DNA of 64,000 nucleotides from an uncultured Oligoflexales bacterium (GTDB lineage: Bacteria; Bdellovibrionota_B; Oligoflexia; Oligoflexales; JAPPIL01). Below, one piece after another: positions 33,731 through 42,835 of the stretch. How positions within the stretch are numbered: the stretch's first letter is position 1; the number at the start of each line of letters is the position of its first letter. The position numbers were made by a program, and so were the translations under genes. Under the pieces are notes generated by a model. It did no database searches. It was given only the letters and a program-made list of their open reading frames with translations, and was not told the origin of the DNA. The DNA lies in the NCBI GenBank assembly GCA_958296095.1, contig OY282434.1, positions 2,262,001 through 2,326,000 of the forward strand, read 5' to 3'.

Positions 33731-34844
33731 GTTTTTCCCCTGTGCTCGTGTCAGGCTCGATGGTTTTAGCGAGTCGGGCGAGAATGCCAATAGCGACGAA
33801 AAAAACTAGCAGTGCGGACGAGCCACTACTGACCAGAGGCAGTGGCAGGCCTTTGGTAGGCAACAGTCCTGTGACCACTCCCATGTTCAACAGTGCCTGT
33901 GAGGTTATCAAAAAGGCAATGCCGAAAGCTAAAAACTTGTGAAACTGATCCTTCACCAGCGCGGCTATTTTGAAACCAAGATGGCAGATGTAGAGAAACA
34001 AACTCCAGACGAAAAACACTCCCAGCAATCCGAGTTCTTCGCCGATGACCGACAGAATAAAATCCGTGTGTGCTTCGGGCAGAAAAAAAAGCTTTTGCTT
34101 GGACTCACCCAACCCAGCACCTAGCACTCCGCCGTTTTGGAAGGCGAGGTAACTTTGAATTATTTGGAAACCGCCCTCAGAAACCTGTGACCACGGATCA
34201 AGAAAACTGACCAAGCGTTTGAAGCGGTACGGTGCGATGGCAGTCGCAATGACCACGAACACTGCTACTGCTCCGCTGAACAGGGCCAGGTAACGACGAC
34301 TGAGCCCAGCAACGAACAGCATTGCACAGCAAGTCATCACCAGCAAAAAGACCGTGCCAAAGTCGGGCTGCAGCATGATCAGCGTGCAGATGAGTGCAGG
34401 TGGTAGCAGGCTTTGCCAGAGGTAACGTGCCTGTTGCAAGTTGCAGGTGGGGCGGCTGAGGTTGCGGGCGAGGTAGAAGACGAGTGCCAGTCGTGCCAAT
34501 TCCGCCGGTTGAAAGTTAAAGCCGAGGATACTCACCCAGCGAGTGGCCAAGCCAGCTTTAATGGCCAGCGCAGGCACGAGGAGCAGGCTCAAGGCCACCA
34601 GTGTTATCAGAAACAGCGGTAGTGTCGCCCAAGCCAGATACTTGAGCGGGAGAGTGAGCAGAAAAAATAACAGCGGCATACAGAGTGCGGCGACTAGCAC
34701 ATGCTTGCGTAGGAACAGATACGGGTCGTTGAACTGCTCCATTGCCCTGGTAGCTGAGGCGGCGTAAATCTCGATGATCCCCACCGCCGCGAGCATGAGT
34801 GCTGCACAGATCAATAGAAAAGAGAGTCGCTGGTGGTCGTGCAA
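33714..34844 (-). CDS. ftsW: Septal peptidoglycan polymerase FtsW
   Basis: A 376-aa SEDS protein with ten membrane segments, the glycosyltransferase partner of FtsI in septal wall synthesis. Seen: FNFQPAELARLALVFYLA, LQPDFGTVFLLV (with the essential Asp), FLPEAHTDFILSVIGEELGL and the C-terminal GLPLPLVSSGSSALL. The order ftsW-ftsQ-ftsA lacks murG, murC and ddl between. A second SEDS gene (44045) is the RodA type. Divergent from rnpB. Confidence 0.93.
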   Translation of the reverse strand: MHDHQRLSFLLICAALMLAAVGIIEIYAASATRAMEQFNDPYLFLRKHVLVAALCMPLLFFLLTLPLKYLAWATLPLFLITLVALSLLLVPALAIKAGLATRWVSILGFNFQPAELARLALVFYLARNLSRPTCNLQQARYLWQSLLPPALICTLIMLQPDFGTVFLLVMTCCAMLFVAGLSRRYLALFSGAVAVFVVIATAIAPYRFKRLVSFLDPWSQVSEGGFQIIQSYLAFQNGGVLGAGLGESKQKLFFLPEAHTDFILSVIGEELGLLGVFFVWSLFLYICHLGFKIAALVKDQFHKFLAFGIAFLITSQALLNMGVVTGLLPTKGLPLPLVSSGSSALLVFFVAIGILARLAKTIEPDTSTGEKLERYS

Positions 34845-34930
34845 GGTGTGTCCCGTGTTACTAATTTAATTTTATCACAAAAAGCTGAGCCCCTTGTCGA
34901 AGTAGCGGTTTTGCGTTACAGGTTAGCGCG

Positions 34931-35311
34931 GTTGAGTTCGGCGGGCTGTCGCTCCGTACTGGATGCGGGGAGGAAAGTCCGGACTTCACAGGACAGGATG
35001 CTAGCTAACGGCTAGGCGGGGTGACCCGACGGCAAGTGCAACAGAAAAGATACCGCCTTGCCACCTGTGGCGAGGTAAGGGTGAAATAGTGCGGTAAGAG
35101 CGCACTGGCGGGATGGTGACATACCCGTCTGGTAAACCCCATCTGAAGCAAGACCAAACAGAAAGCGCCTCGCTTCGACAGGTGAGGTAAAGGCTGGTCC
35201 AGCCGATCTTTCGGGTAGGTCGCCTGAGGCGGGTGGTGATGCTCGTCCCAGATTAATGACAGCCACTGCCTGTGAGGGCAGTACAGAATCCGGCTTATAG
35301 CCGAACTCAAC
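34931..35311 (+). ncRNA. rnpB: RNase P RNA (class A)
   Basis: The catalytic RNA that matures tRNA 5' ends. P1 is formed by GTTGAGTTCGG (34931-34941) and CCGAACTCAAC (35301-35311). The universally conserved GAGGAAAGTCCGGAC (P4) is at about 34970-34984, CAGAATCCGGCTTAT lies at the 3' side, and the GGTAAACCCC, which pairs with the tRNA 3' end in related RNAs, is at about 35132. The order of helices fits class A. The open frames seen on both strands here are spurious. Ends are set by P1 pairing and could be a few bases longer. Confidence 0.95.
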
Positions 35312-35332
35312 TGCTTGGTTCGATGCTTGCCT

Positions 35333-36082
35333 ATGCTGACGGAATATGCTGACCCCTTTCGCGATCGCACCCGCGACCTGATCAGTAGGGTAAATCCCTA
35401 CCTGCGCCTGCTGCGCGATGAGCACTACCTGCCGCTCCTGCACGGTGCACAGCTACGGCATGCCGCCGCGGCTTGGCGCACGTACTTCGACACCGCGGGT
35501 ATGCGCGAGTTGCGAGCCTTGCTGGTGGAGATCGGCTGTTATCGCGGGCGCAATTTGCTGGAGGTGGCACAACGTTTTCCCCAGACCGCCTGCATCGGCA
35601 TTGACCTCACCTTCAAGCGCGTGGTGCTGAGCGCACAAGCAATCTATGCACAGGGATTGCACAACGCGGTCAGTGTCTTGAGCGATGCCCGCGACCTAGC
35701 ATCCCTGTTTCGCCCTGACGAACTGGATGGGGTTATCTGCTTCTTCCCCGATCCTTGGGTGAAGCCACGTCAGCACAAAAAACGTTTGTTATCAACAAGC
35801 TACTGCGCACAGCTGGCTAAACTGATCAAAGCTGGCGGCTTCGTGTGGCTGAAAACCGACAACCGTGATTATTTTATCCGAGCAACACAGGCACTGCGAG
35901 CACAGGGCTTTTGCTTTACGGGCACAGTTCCGCTAGAATTAATCAGCGCGTTCGAGCAGCGTTTTCTGGCCGAGCGCCGAACAATTTACCGCGTGGTCTT
36001 GATAAATCACAAGCATGTGCCGATGCACGGGAAGACTCACGCACTGGTGCGGGACGGCAGGATTCGCCGTCCACAGGGGTAA
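35333..36082 (+). CDS. trmB: tRNA (guanine-N7)-methyltransferase
   Basis: A 249-aa SAM-dependent enzyme that methylates G46 of tRNA. The SAM site is VEIGCYRGRNLLEVAQ followed by CIGIDLTFK; the family mark FFPDPWVKPRQHKKRL and the late LKTDNRDYF are clear. ATG at 35333 is preferred; a TTG at 35315 would overlap the region just after rnpB. It lies 22 bp after rnpB and 24 bp before ybeY. Confidence 0.93.
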   Translation: MLTEYADPFRDRTRDLISRVNPYLRLLRDEHYLPLLHGAQLRHAAAAWRTYFDTAGMRELRALLVEIGCYRGRNLLEVAQRFPQTACIGIDLTFKRVVLSAQAIYAQGLHNAVSVLSDARDLASLFRPDELDGVICFFPDPWVKPRQHKKRLLSTSYCAQLAKLIKAGGFVWLKTDNRDYFIRATQALRAQGFCFTGTVPLELISAFEQRFLAERRTIYRVVLINHKHVPMHGKTHALVRDGRIRRPQG

Positions 36083-36106
36083 ACAGCAGAGGAGCACAAC
36101 ACCAGC

Positions 36107-36607
36107 TTGCACCCTGACGAACACACAACCGTTATTTGTAAAATACGCAAATATGCGATATGCCACGGTAAAATCGAGCAGATAGCTCGCATCACCTGTG
36201 GTCAGCTGCGTTTTAAACGCTTTTCATTAAGCGTGAGCTTTGTTAGTTTGGGAAGAATCAGGGAACTGAATAAAGATTTTCGCGGCATAGACAGACCTAC
36301 CGACGTTTTGGCTTTTCCGTTGTGTCCCCGCGCAACTGCGGGACCGGGGCTTCCCTTCGACCACGTACTTGGCGATGTAGTTATCTGTGTAGCTGTAGCT
36401 GCCAAGAGTGCCGTGCGTCTCGGTCAGAGTTTGGGGCGGGAGGTGTGTTTTTTGTTGGTGCATGGCATCCTGCATCTGTGTGGCTACGACCATCGTCAGC
36501 CGCAGGAGGAAGCTATCATGCTCGCCAAGCAACGGCGCATCATGGACAAGCTCGATGCGGGGATTTGGCACGAGTGTGTGGCATTGCGCAACAGCAGGAG
36601 GAGTTGA
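36107..36607 (+). CDS. ybeY: Endoribonuclease / rRNA maturation factor YbeY
   Basis: A 166-aa zinc protein involved in 16S rRNA 3'-end maturation and ribosome quality control. The zinc motif is LVHGILHLCGYDH, and ELNKDFRGIDRPTDVLAFPL is the family's central block. TTG start with AGGAG upstream. The stop is three bases from the corC-like ATG, the same order (ybeY-corC) as in many proteobacteria. Confidence 0.94.
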   Translation: MHPDEHTTVICKIRKYAICHGKIEQIARITCGQLRFKRFSLSVSFVSLGRIRELNKDFRGIDRPTDVLAFPLCPRATAGPGLPFDHVLGDVVICVAVAAKSAVRLGQSLGREVCFLLVHGILHLCGYDHRQPQEEAIMLAKQRRIMDKLDAGIWHECVALRNSRRS

Positions 36608-36610
36608 GCG

Positions 36611-37912
36611 ATGGAGGCCGCTGCGGGCACAGGAGATATTACGAGTCTGCTACTCATCGGGGTCTGTCTGCTGCTCTCGGCATTCTTTTCTTCCAGTGAG
36701 ACAGCCTTGACTTCGCTGGGGGCACTGAAAGTCAAGCATCTGATCGAGCAGTCAAAGCGTTACAGCACATTGAAATACTGGATCGACGAGCCTGGCAAGG
36801 TGTTGACGACGATTTTGGTGTTCAACAACGCGGTCAATATCTTTGCCTCGGCCCTAGCGACCGAGTTGGCAACGCGCTGGTTCGAGAACAGTGCTGTCGG
36901 CATTGCCACAGGGGCCACCACCTTTCTGGTGTTGATTTTCGGCGAAATAATTCCCAAGTCGTTTGCCAAGGTGCATGCCGAGCGCATTGCGGTGCTGGTA
37001 ATGCAGGTGGTCAAGGTCTTTTGTTTTGGCACTTGGCCTTTGATCTGGGCACTGTCGAAATTTACCGACTGGGTGCTGAGTGCGCTGGGCACTAAAGAGC
37101 AGGAGGCAAAACCACCGATCACCGAAGATGAACTAGAGTTTCTCGTCAACGTTGGTGAGGAGCATGGTGTGATTGAAAACACCAAAAAGCAAATGATTTC
37201 AAGCGTTTTTGATTTTGACGACAAGGCTGTCAGGGAGGTCATGACCCCACGCCCTGATGTGGTCGCGATCGATGTTAACGAGAGTTTTGCCACGGTCGTT
37301 GACAAGACCATCACGACAGGCATATCACGGCTGCCCGTCTACGCAGAGCGCATCGACAACGTCATCGGCATTGTCCTGGCTAAAGACTTGCTTAAGGCCT
37401 CGGTTTGTGCGCAAGAAAAGTCCACGCTGATTCGCAGCATCATGCGTGAACCTTACTTTGTGCCCGAATCCAACAAAGTAATCCACGTCTTCAAGCAGTT
37501 CAAACGCACCCGCAGTCAGCTGGCAGTGGTAATCGACGAGCACGGCGGCATGGCAGGGGTGGTAACGATGGAGGATATTCTTGAGGAAATCGTCGGTGAT
37601 ATACAGGACGAGTTTGATTCCGAAGAGGAGAAGATCAAGAGTAGCGGTGATGACACTTATGAGGTCGCAGGGGCGATCAGCATCGATGAGTTCACCGAGT
37701 TCTTCAAGCTACCCGAAGAGGTCATCGAGGAGCAGTTACAGGTTGAGGCCGACACCCTCGCGGGTCTGTTGACGCAGGTTATCCGCGAGATGCCGCGAGT
37801 TGGACAGACGGTGCAGATCGGCTCGGTGACCATCAAGATCACACAAGTCGATAACAACCGTATTCAACGTGCACAAGTGCGCTGCACGCCGCAGACTGCC
37901 GCGGTAGAGTGA
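36611..37912 (+). CDS. CNNM/CorC-HlyC family protein (DUF21, CBS pair, CorC_HlyC)
   Basis: A 433-aa inner-membrane protein. A DUF21/CNNM domain (residues about 10-185) has three to four helices, including VLTTILVFNNAVNIFASALA and FLVLIFGEIIPKSFAKVHAE. It is followed by two CBS domains (REVMTPRPDVVAID and IMREPYFVPESNK) and a CorC_HlyC C-terminal domain with DDTYEVAGAISIDEF. Family members act in Mg or Co movement or its control. It fits YfjD/CorB better than the short soluble CorC because it has the membrane domain. Confidence 0.92.
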   Translation: MEAAAGTGDITSLLLIGVCLLLSAFFSSSETALTSLGALKVKHLIEQSKRYSTLKYWIDEPGKVLTTILVFNNAVNIFASALATELATRWFENSAVGIATGATTFLVLIFGEIIPKSFAKVHAERIAVLVMQVVKVFCFGTWPLIWALSKFTDWVLSALGTKEQEAKPPITEDELEFLVNVGEEHGVIENTKKQMISSVFDFDDKAVREVMTPRPDVVAIDVNESFATVVDKTITTGISRLPVYAERIDNVIGIVLAKDLLKASVCAQEKSTLIRSIMREPYFVPESNKVIHVFKQFKRTRSQLAVVIDEHGGMAGVVTMEDILEEIVGDIQDEFDSEEEKIKSSGDDTYEVAGAISIDEFTEFFKLPEEVIEEQLQVEADTLAGLLTQVIREMPRVGQTVQIGSVTIKITQVDNNRIQRAQVRCTPQTAAVE

Positions 37913-38034
37913 CTCCTATCTTTATTTTCCCAGGTCGGAATGTTAGCAGGTGGCTGTTCGATCTTGGCGATTAAGTTGCAGTAATTACAGCATTGTGGCA
38001 CAATGGCAAGTATTGTGACGCGGGGGTCTGGGCA

Positions 38035-38832
38035 GTGTCGAAGCGCGAGCCTTTCGACAAGTATCGCTATTATCGTCTTGCAGTGCAATCACCCGAAGCG
38101 GACGTGCATTTTTTTCGTGATCGCTATCGTGAGCTGAACGGCGGTCTCGAGCCCCAAACCTTACGGGAAGACTTTTGCGCGACCTTTTCGCTGTGCTGTG
38201 AGTGGGTCAAGTTGGGACGTGACTATCGTGCTATTGGAGTTGATCTCGATACCGAGCCGCTTGCCTATGGCACAAAACACTACCTCAGCCAGATGACTGT
38301 GGCACAGCAGGCGCGGGTTACCACCCATCAAACAGATGTGCTGAAAGCCGCGGCCAAGGCGGACATTATCTGTGCTGTTAACTTCAGCTATTTTTATTTC
38401 AAGACGCGGGTCACGATGAAAAAATACCTGACGCGCTGCCTGAAGACCTTGCCTCGCGGGGGTATTTTGATTCTCGACTGTTTTGGTGGCAGCAAGTGCT
38501 ACGAGGCTAACGAGGAAGAGACCGAGGATGAGGAGTTGGGTTACAGTTATTTTTGGGATCAGGACAACTTTGACCCTATTACTAGCCACGCACGTTTTCA
38601 CATTCACTTCAAGCGCAAGGGTGAGGCGAAACGCATGAACGTGTTTACCTATGACTGGCGCCTGTGGTCGATTGCCGAGATGAGTGATCTGTTGCAAGAA
38701 GTGGGTTTCAACAAGCCCAAGATTTACTGGGAAGGCACAGACGAAGAAGGCGAGGGCAACGGGATCTTTAGCCCCGTAACCCAAGGCGAAGAATGTGAAG
38801 CTTGGATCTGCTACATCATTGCCCAAAAGTAA
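38035..38832 (+). CDS. Class I SAM-dependent methyltransferase
   Basis: About 265 aa. LREDFCATFSLCCEWVK followed by AIGVDLDTEPL gives the SAM-binding part, and ADIICAVNFSYFYF and GGILILDCFGGSKCYE follow in the order of a Rossmann methyltransferase. The LREDFC block marks a conserved but unassigned bacterial family. GTG at 38035 is chosen; the longer frame from 37993 has no ribosome site. Its last 38 bp overlap the start of the PyrD-like gene. Substrate unknown. Confidence 0.82.
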   Translation: MSKREPFDKYRYYRLAVQSPEADVHFFRDRYRELNGGLEPQTLREDFCATFSLCCEWVKLGRDYRAIGVDLDTEPLAYGTKHYLSQMTVAQQARVTTHQTDVLKAAAKADIICAVNFSYFYFKTRVTMKKYLTRCLKTLPRGGILILDCFGGSKCYEANEEETEDEELGYSYFWDQDNFDPITSHARFHIHFKRKGEAKRMNVFTYDWRLWSIAEMSDLLQEVGFNKPKIYWEGTDEEGEGNGIFSPVTQGEECEAWICYIIAQK

Positions 38833-39865
38833 GCTGCACGGTCGCTGGCGGACACACTTGCTGCGCCTTTTACCGCCGATGACGGCACAGCGTCTGACTC
38901 AGCTGGCACTACGACGTGGTTGGGGGTTGCCGCGCCGCCCCTGGCCAGAGTTGCAGCATTTCCCGTTGCGGGTTGAGTTGCAGGGGGTGGGCAAGCTGCT
39001 GCATCCAATTGGTCTTGCCGCGGGGTTTGATACCAATGCCACCTGTTTGCAAGCCTTGCCACGGCTTGGTTTTGCTTTTCTTGAGGTCGGCACGGTCACG
39101 CCGCGAGCGCAGCGCACGCGCACACGTCCTCGCATCGTGCGTCTGCCGCAGCAGTTGGGGTTGCTTGACCGCAATGCCTGTGCCAACGACGGCATGGAGG
39201 TGGTGGCGGCTCGTCTGCAGGCACTACGTTGGGATAACTCCGTGCCGCTGGCGGTCAATATTGGCAGCAATCATCGCACGCTCGCCGTGGGTGCGGTCTA
39301 CGATTATCTGCAAGGCATCGCGACGTTTAAAGAACTAGCACACTTCATCGTATTGAATGTCTCTGCCTCACAGCAGGTGGGGTTGCGTTCTCCCGCCGAT
39401 CGCAACTTTATCAGAACCATCGCCGCGGAGACGGACGCATCGGTGTTGCCACAGCTGTGGTTGAAGCTCGATCCAGACATGGGTCGGCGAGCATTTCAAT
39501 CCCTGGTGGCCTGTGCCGTGGAGCACAGTTTTGGCGGGCTGGTGTTGACCGACACCCGTCGGGTGCTGAGTCCCTATGCAGGGGGGCAGAGTGGTCACAG
39601 TCTTGCCTTGCCCGCGGTCGCGCGGCTGGAGCAAGCTTATCAGGTGGTGCGGGGCGAGTTGCCGCTGGTGGCAAGCGGCGGGATTTTGAACGGCAGTGAT
39701 ATTGTGCAACGTATCATGCGGGGGGCGAGTGCGGTAGAAATTTACACTGCTTTCGTTTATTATGGATCGAATGTAGTAGCGAAGTTGCTGCGGGAAATGA
39801 TTGCGGAGTTGCAATTGCTGGGGTTTCCTTCGGCGTTGGCGGCCAAAGATGCCTACTGGCAATGA
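38795..39865 (+). CDS. pyrD: Class 2 dihydroorotate dehydrogenase-like protein with altered active site
   Basis: A 356-aa protein with the clear fold and order of class 2 DHODH: an N-terminal helix (THLLRLLPPMTAQRLTQLAL), GLAAGFD, LEVGTVTPRAQ, LWLKLDPD, GGQSG and ASGGI. However, residues that bind orotate and FMN or act as base are changed. The Lys of GFDKN is Thr80. The SSPNT block is NVSASQQ, so the position of the catalytic Ser is Ala191 and that of a substrate Asn is Gln193. The NTT block is LTDT. It may be an inactive or re-purposed paralogue. The start overlaps the methyltransferase gene by 38 bp and may lie further in. The HD hydrolase follows. Confidence 0.75.
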   Translation: MKLGSATSLPKSKLHGRWRTHLLRLLPPMTAQRLTQLALRRGWGLPRRPWPELQHFPLRVELQGVGKLLHPIGLAAGFDTNATCLQALPRLGFAFLEVGTVTPRAQRTRTRPRIVRLPQQLGLLDRNACANDGMEVVAARLQALRWDNSVPLAVNIGSNHRTLAVGAVYDYLQGIATFKELAHFIVLNVSASQQVGLRSPADRNFIRTIAAETDASVLPQLWLKLDPDMGRRAFQSLVACAVEHSFGGLVLTDTRRVLSPYAGGQSGHSLALPAVARLEQAYQVVRGELPLVASGGILNGSDIVQRIMRGASAVEIYTAFVYYGSNVVAKLLREMIAELQLLGFPSALAAKDAYWQ

Positions 39866-39880
39866 GTGACAGGAGCATGG

Positions 39881-41326
39881 ATGCTTGAGGCGCACGCAGA
39901 GATAAGAGACAACTTACATGGCTCGATCACCTTGTCGGCGCTGGAGAACCTCGTTATCTCTCACGCGGCGGTGCAGCGCTTGCGGCGCGTTCGCCAGACT
40001 TCATTTCTCTACCTTGCTTTCCCTGGGGCCACGCACTCACGTTTCGAGCACTCACTGGGTGTGCTGCATCTGGCGACGGTCACGTGGAGCAAGCTTTACG
40101 ACAATCAGAAACAGCTGGCGAAGACACTCGCGGCGCTGCCAGATTATCACGAATTAGAAAAGAACAACAGTTGCCGCCTGTTACCACCACTGCAAGTGCT
40201 GGATGCAATTTTTCATTCCCCCTACATCGCTCAGGCACTGCGACTGGCCGCGCTGCTGCACGATGTCGGGCATCCGCCTTTTTCGCATAATGGCGAATGC
40301 CTCCTACCGCAGGCGGAGGATATTATCGCCCATAACCCTAGTCTGCCTCCGTATCTGCAGGAGTTTTTGCAGCAGCGGCTGGCGCGACGAGCTGAAGTCG
40401 ATCATGAGGTGTTCACGGTATTGCTGGCTGATAAGATTCTGCGAGAGGTTTATGCCGAGCATGAGCATATTCAACCCCGTGTTCATCCACAAGATGTGGC
40501 TTCTGTTATCTGTGCGGACATTGCCCCACACACAGGTTCAGAGGTCGAGCGCTACGGCATCAATGTGTTGGGACGAGAGTTACTCTCTTCTGACCTCGAC
40601 ATCGATCGCATGGACTATCTGCTGCGGGATTCGAGGGAGTGCGGGGTGTCCTATGGTGTGTTTGACTTTGCTCGTATTCTCGACTCGCTGGCACTCTACC
40701 ACGACGGGGACGACGGCAAGATACACCTATGCCTGAAGTTTTCTGGTCTCGCGGCCTGTGAGGACTATCTGCAGGCACGCATTTTAATGCACACGCAAAT
40801 TTATTTTCACAAAAGCCCGGTGGCGGCGGAGGCAATGCTGCAGAACTTGGTGCGTAAGATCAAATACGTTCTCCCTGCTGACCTCGACCGTTTTGTGCGC
40901 ATCGATGAGTATAATATCCTGTCCGAATTAGAGAAAATTTCCGGCCCTGAAGCGCTGGTGGTGCTCGACGATTTATTTTACAAACGCAATTTGTGGAAGA
41001 GAATTTTTGAGGTCACCTCTGCTGACAGCGATCGCCATCACCTGATTGACAGTGTGCGTGCTATCGTTAGCGAAACGAAGGAAGAGTTCGAGTTCATGTC
41101 TTACCTGCGCGACATCATTCGTATGCCTGCCAAAGGCGAGAGTGCGTTGAAAATTATCAAGAAAAACCGCCGTCAAATTCCGCAACTAGAACCGATAGAG
41201 AAACACTCCCGCTTCTACCAGCACCAGCAGACCATCGAGTTGCACCGCTTCTACGTCACCAACCACCCGCGCCACATCTCCTGCCCCCAGCTGAAAGAGA
41301 AAGTCCTGCGCAGTATCCAACCCTGA
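39881..41326 (+). CDS. HD-domain phosphohydrolase (COG1078/SAMHD1-like)
   Basis: A 481-aa cytoplasmic metal-dependent hydrolase. The HD site is seen as HSRFEHSLGVLHLA and LAALLHDVGHPPFSHNGE, with a later Asp in SSDLDIDRMDYLLRDS, as in the COG1078 group related to SAMHD1 and dGTPases. The likely substrate is a (d)NTP or another nucleotide. ATG at 39881 has AGGAG five bases upstream. It follows the PyrD-like gene by 15 bp, and both could concern nucleotides. Array A5 begins at the stop codon. Confidence 0.85.
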   Translation: MLEAHAEIRDNLHGSITLSALENLVISHAAVQRLRRVRQTSFLYLAFPGATHSRFEHSLGVLHLATVTWSKLYDNQKQLAKTLAALPDYHELEKNNSCRLLPPLQVLDAIFHSPYIAQALRLAALLHDVGHPPFSHNGECLLPQAEDIIAHNPSLPPYLQEFLQQRLARRAEVDHEVFTVLLADKILREVYAEHEHIQPRVHPQDVASVICADIAPHTGSEVERYGINVLGRELLSSDLDIDRMDYLLRDSRECGVSYGVFDFARILDSLALYHDGDDGKIHLCLKFSGLAACEDYLQARILMHTQIYFHKSPVAAEAMLQNLVRKIKYVLPADLDRFVRIDEYNILSELEKISGPEALVVLDDLFYKRNLWKRIFEVTSADSDRHHLIDSVRAIVSETKEEFEFMSYLRDIIRMPAKGESALKIIKKNRRQIPQLEPIEKHSRFYQHQQTIELHRFYVTNHPRHISCPQLKEKVLRSIQP

Positions 41327-41328
41327 GG

Positions 41329-41790
41329 CGCGCTACGCTGCGCGCTACGCTACGCGCTACGCTACGCGCTACGCTGCGCTGCGGCTCTTTGTAACGCTCG
41401 CTTGCTAGCTCGCTTCGCTCGCTACGCTGCTTTTTGTAACGCTCGCTTCCTAGCTCGCTGCATGTTCTCAGGCCACTCTGCGCGCCCTCTCTGCTTGCGC
41501 CCAAGTCTCTTGGCGGTTGCCACCACCTCTTGCCTACCGAGAGCTCCATGAACGGCGCGGTGAGACCGTGCGAAAACCCGACCATAAATATTGCCATATT
41601 ACTGTCAGATTATGCTTTTGCACAAGGCATGTGCCTATACCTGTTGAGGTCGGGTTTCTCGGCAGGTCTCCACCGCGCCAAGACAACGGAGGCTGGGGCT
41701 AAGTAGTGCCTGTCCTCAAACCTCTTGCTGTTGCGTTCAAGCTTGCTACGCGGCTTTCTAGCTCGCTTCCTAGCTCCCTCTCTGCTTGTA
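41329..41790 (+). repeat. Modular repeat array A5, 3' of the HD hydrolase gene
   Basis: Opens with a run of GCGCTACGCT units (41332-41385), then two CTCGC modules, TTGC modules, one short-class inverted-repeat element (41533-41666), a CCAAGACAACGGAG tail and a last partial CTCGC piece near 41750-41785. Bases 41791-41882 are AT-rich and lead to the next gene, with AGGAG just before its ATG. Confidence 0.85.
41533..41666 (+). repeat. Short-class inverted-repeat element (134 bp)
   Basis: Ends CCTACCGAGA (41533-41542) and TCTCGGCAGG (41657-41666). The interior has CATGAACGGCGCGGTGAGAC, CCATAAATATTGCC and GCACAAGGCATGTGCCTATA. Confidence 0.75.
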
Positions 41791-41882
41791 TTGCTAAAAA
41801 ATTAAATTTTTCTTGGTTACTTGCGTTTTTTTGCTAGTGGTACGAGCCGTTGTTGGTTAATTTTATTTTTAGGAGAAGTGTT

Positions 41883-42788
41883 ATGTTGAAACGACGGAGT
41901 TTGATGGTGGCAGTGCTATGTCTGCAGGCGGGTGCGCTCTTGGCTAGCGAGGATACTGCTTGCCGTAGCGATGCGGCCAGGGATCGGGACGTGGTGCGAG
42001 ATTACTTGCTAGCCCGCGGTGAGTTTCCCGATGGATTGACGATTACGGGTGCTATCAAGGTCGAGCTCAACGGCAATCTCACGCAACAGGTAGGACGTTT
42101 TTTTCGTTTCTATCCGTGGATCGTGGATGCCGGTGATCAGGTTTTGCAGGGGAATGAAGTTGAGATGTTGATTTTGTCGGGCGGCAACAGCGTCGTGCCC
42201 TTTACCCTGATGCTCTGGGGCAATGAGGGTGAGGATGATATTGATGATGCAGGTAGCGTTAGCGGCATCTGGGTAGTAGACGACTGGAGAGCCCCCTGGA
42301 GGCTTGTCTTGCCAAATCTTTTTCTGACCCGTGACCTGCCAAAGTGTTCACGACTGGCAGTGCTGGTGCGCAACAAGCCGCGCAGCAGTAACAAGTTCCG
42401 TCTGCAAACCTTCCCCTTTGCTAGCCGTGCTGCAGAGACACCACAGCTGACTGAGCCTGTCACTTACAAGGTGCTCGAATCAGACCCGCCACGTGCCAAG
42501 TGGACACTTAAATTTGATCGCAACATCGCGTCATCAACTACTATCACTTGGTATGTAGCCTCTAAATACGGCAAGGAGAGTGCACCGACACACTTCACCA
42601 CCGACAAGGACAGCACGGAGCTAACCATCATGAGCCAGCCCCACCGCACCTGGGAAGGAAATTATTGCATGATGCTCGTAGTAAAAATTGGCGGCAATCC
42701 TGGTCCAGACTGCCGCGGGAGTCCCACAAACTGCACGTATGCGCCCCACGAAATCATCGCCGCACCGTTCGCTGGCTGCCGCATTTAG
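41883..42788 (+). CDS. Exported protein of unknown function
   Basis: A 301-aa protein with a signal peptide (MLKRRSLMVAVLCLQAGALLAS) and a good ribosome site (AGGAG, 7-base gap). The mature part is rich in Asp/Glu and Trp, has eight or so cysteines and looks beta-rich; no family was recognised. It stands alone between array A5 and the convergent SPFH gene. Style and size resemble the secreted unknown at 47374. Confidence 0.65.
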   Translation: MLKRRSLMVAVLCLQAGALLASEDTACRSDAARDRDVVRDYLLARGEFPDGLTITGAIKVELNGNLTQQVGRFFRFYPWIVDAGDQVLQGNEVEMLILSGGNSVVPFTLMLWGNEGEDDIDDAGSVSGIWVVDDWRAPWRLVLPNLFLTRDLPKCSRLAVLVRNKPRSSNKFRLQTFPFASRAAETPQLTEPVTYKVLESDPPRAKWTLKFDRNIASSTTITWYVASKYGKESAPTHFTTDKDSTELTIMSQPHRTWEGNYCMMLVVKIGGNPGPDCRGSPTNCTYAPHEIIAAPFAGCRI

Positions 42789-42797
42789 CCATGGAAT

Positions 42798-42826
42798 CGG
42801 GGAGAGGATTTAGCACCTCTCCCGAC
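42798..42826. other. Hairpin between convergent genes
   Basis: TCGGGGAGAGG (42798-42808) pairs with CCTCTCCCGA (42817-42826) with one bulged base and an 8-base loop. A U-run does not follow the stem on either strand (a run of A follows it on the plus strand), so it is not a standard terminator. It may still end or protect one of the two transcripts. Confidence 0.5.
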
Positions 42827-42835
42827 AAAAAATTA

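Noticed and set aside
42798-42826. Intrinsic terminator
   Set aside because: The stem is good but is followed by A, not T, on the plus strand, and has the T-run on the wrong side on the minus strand. Kept only as a hairpin.
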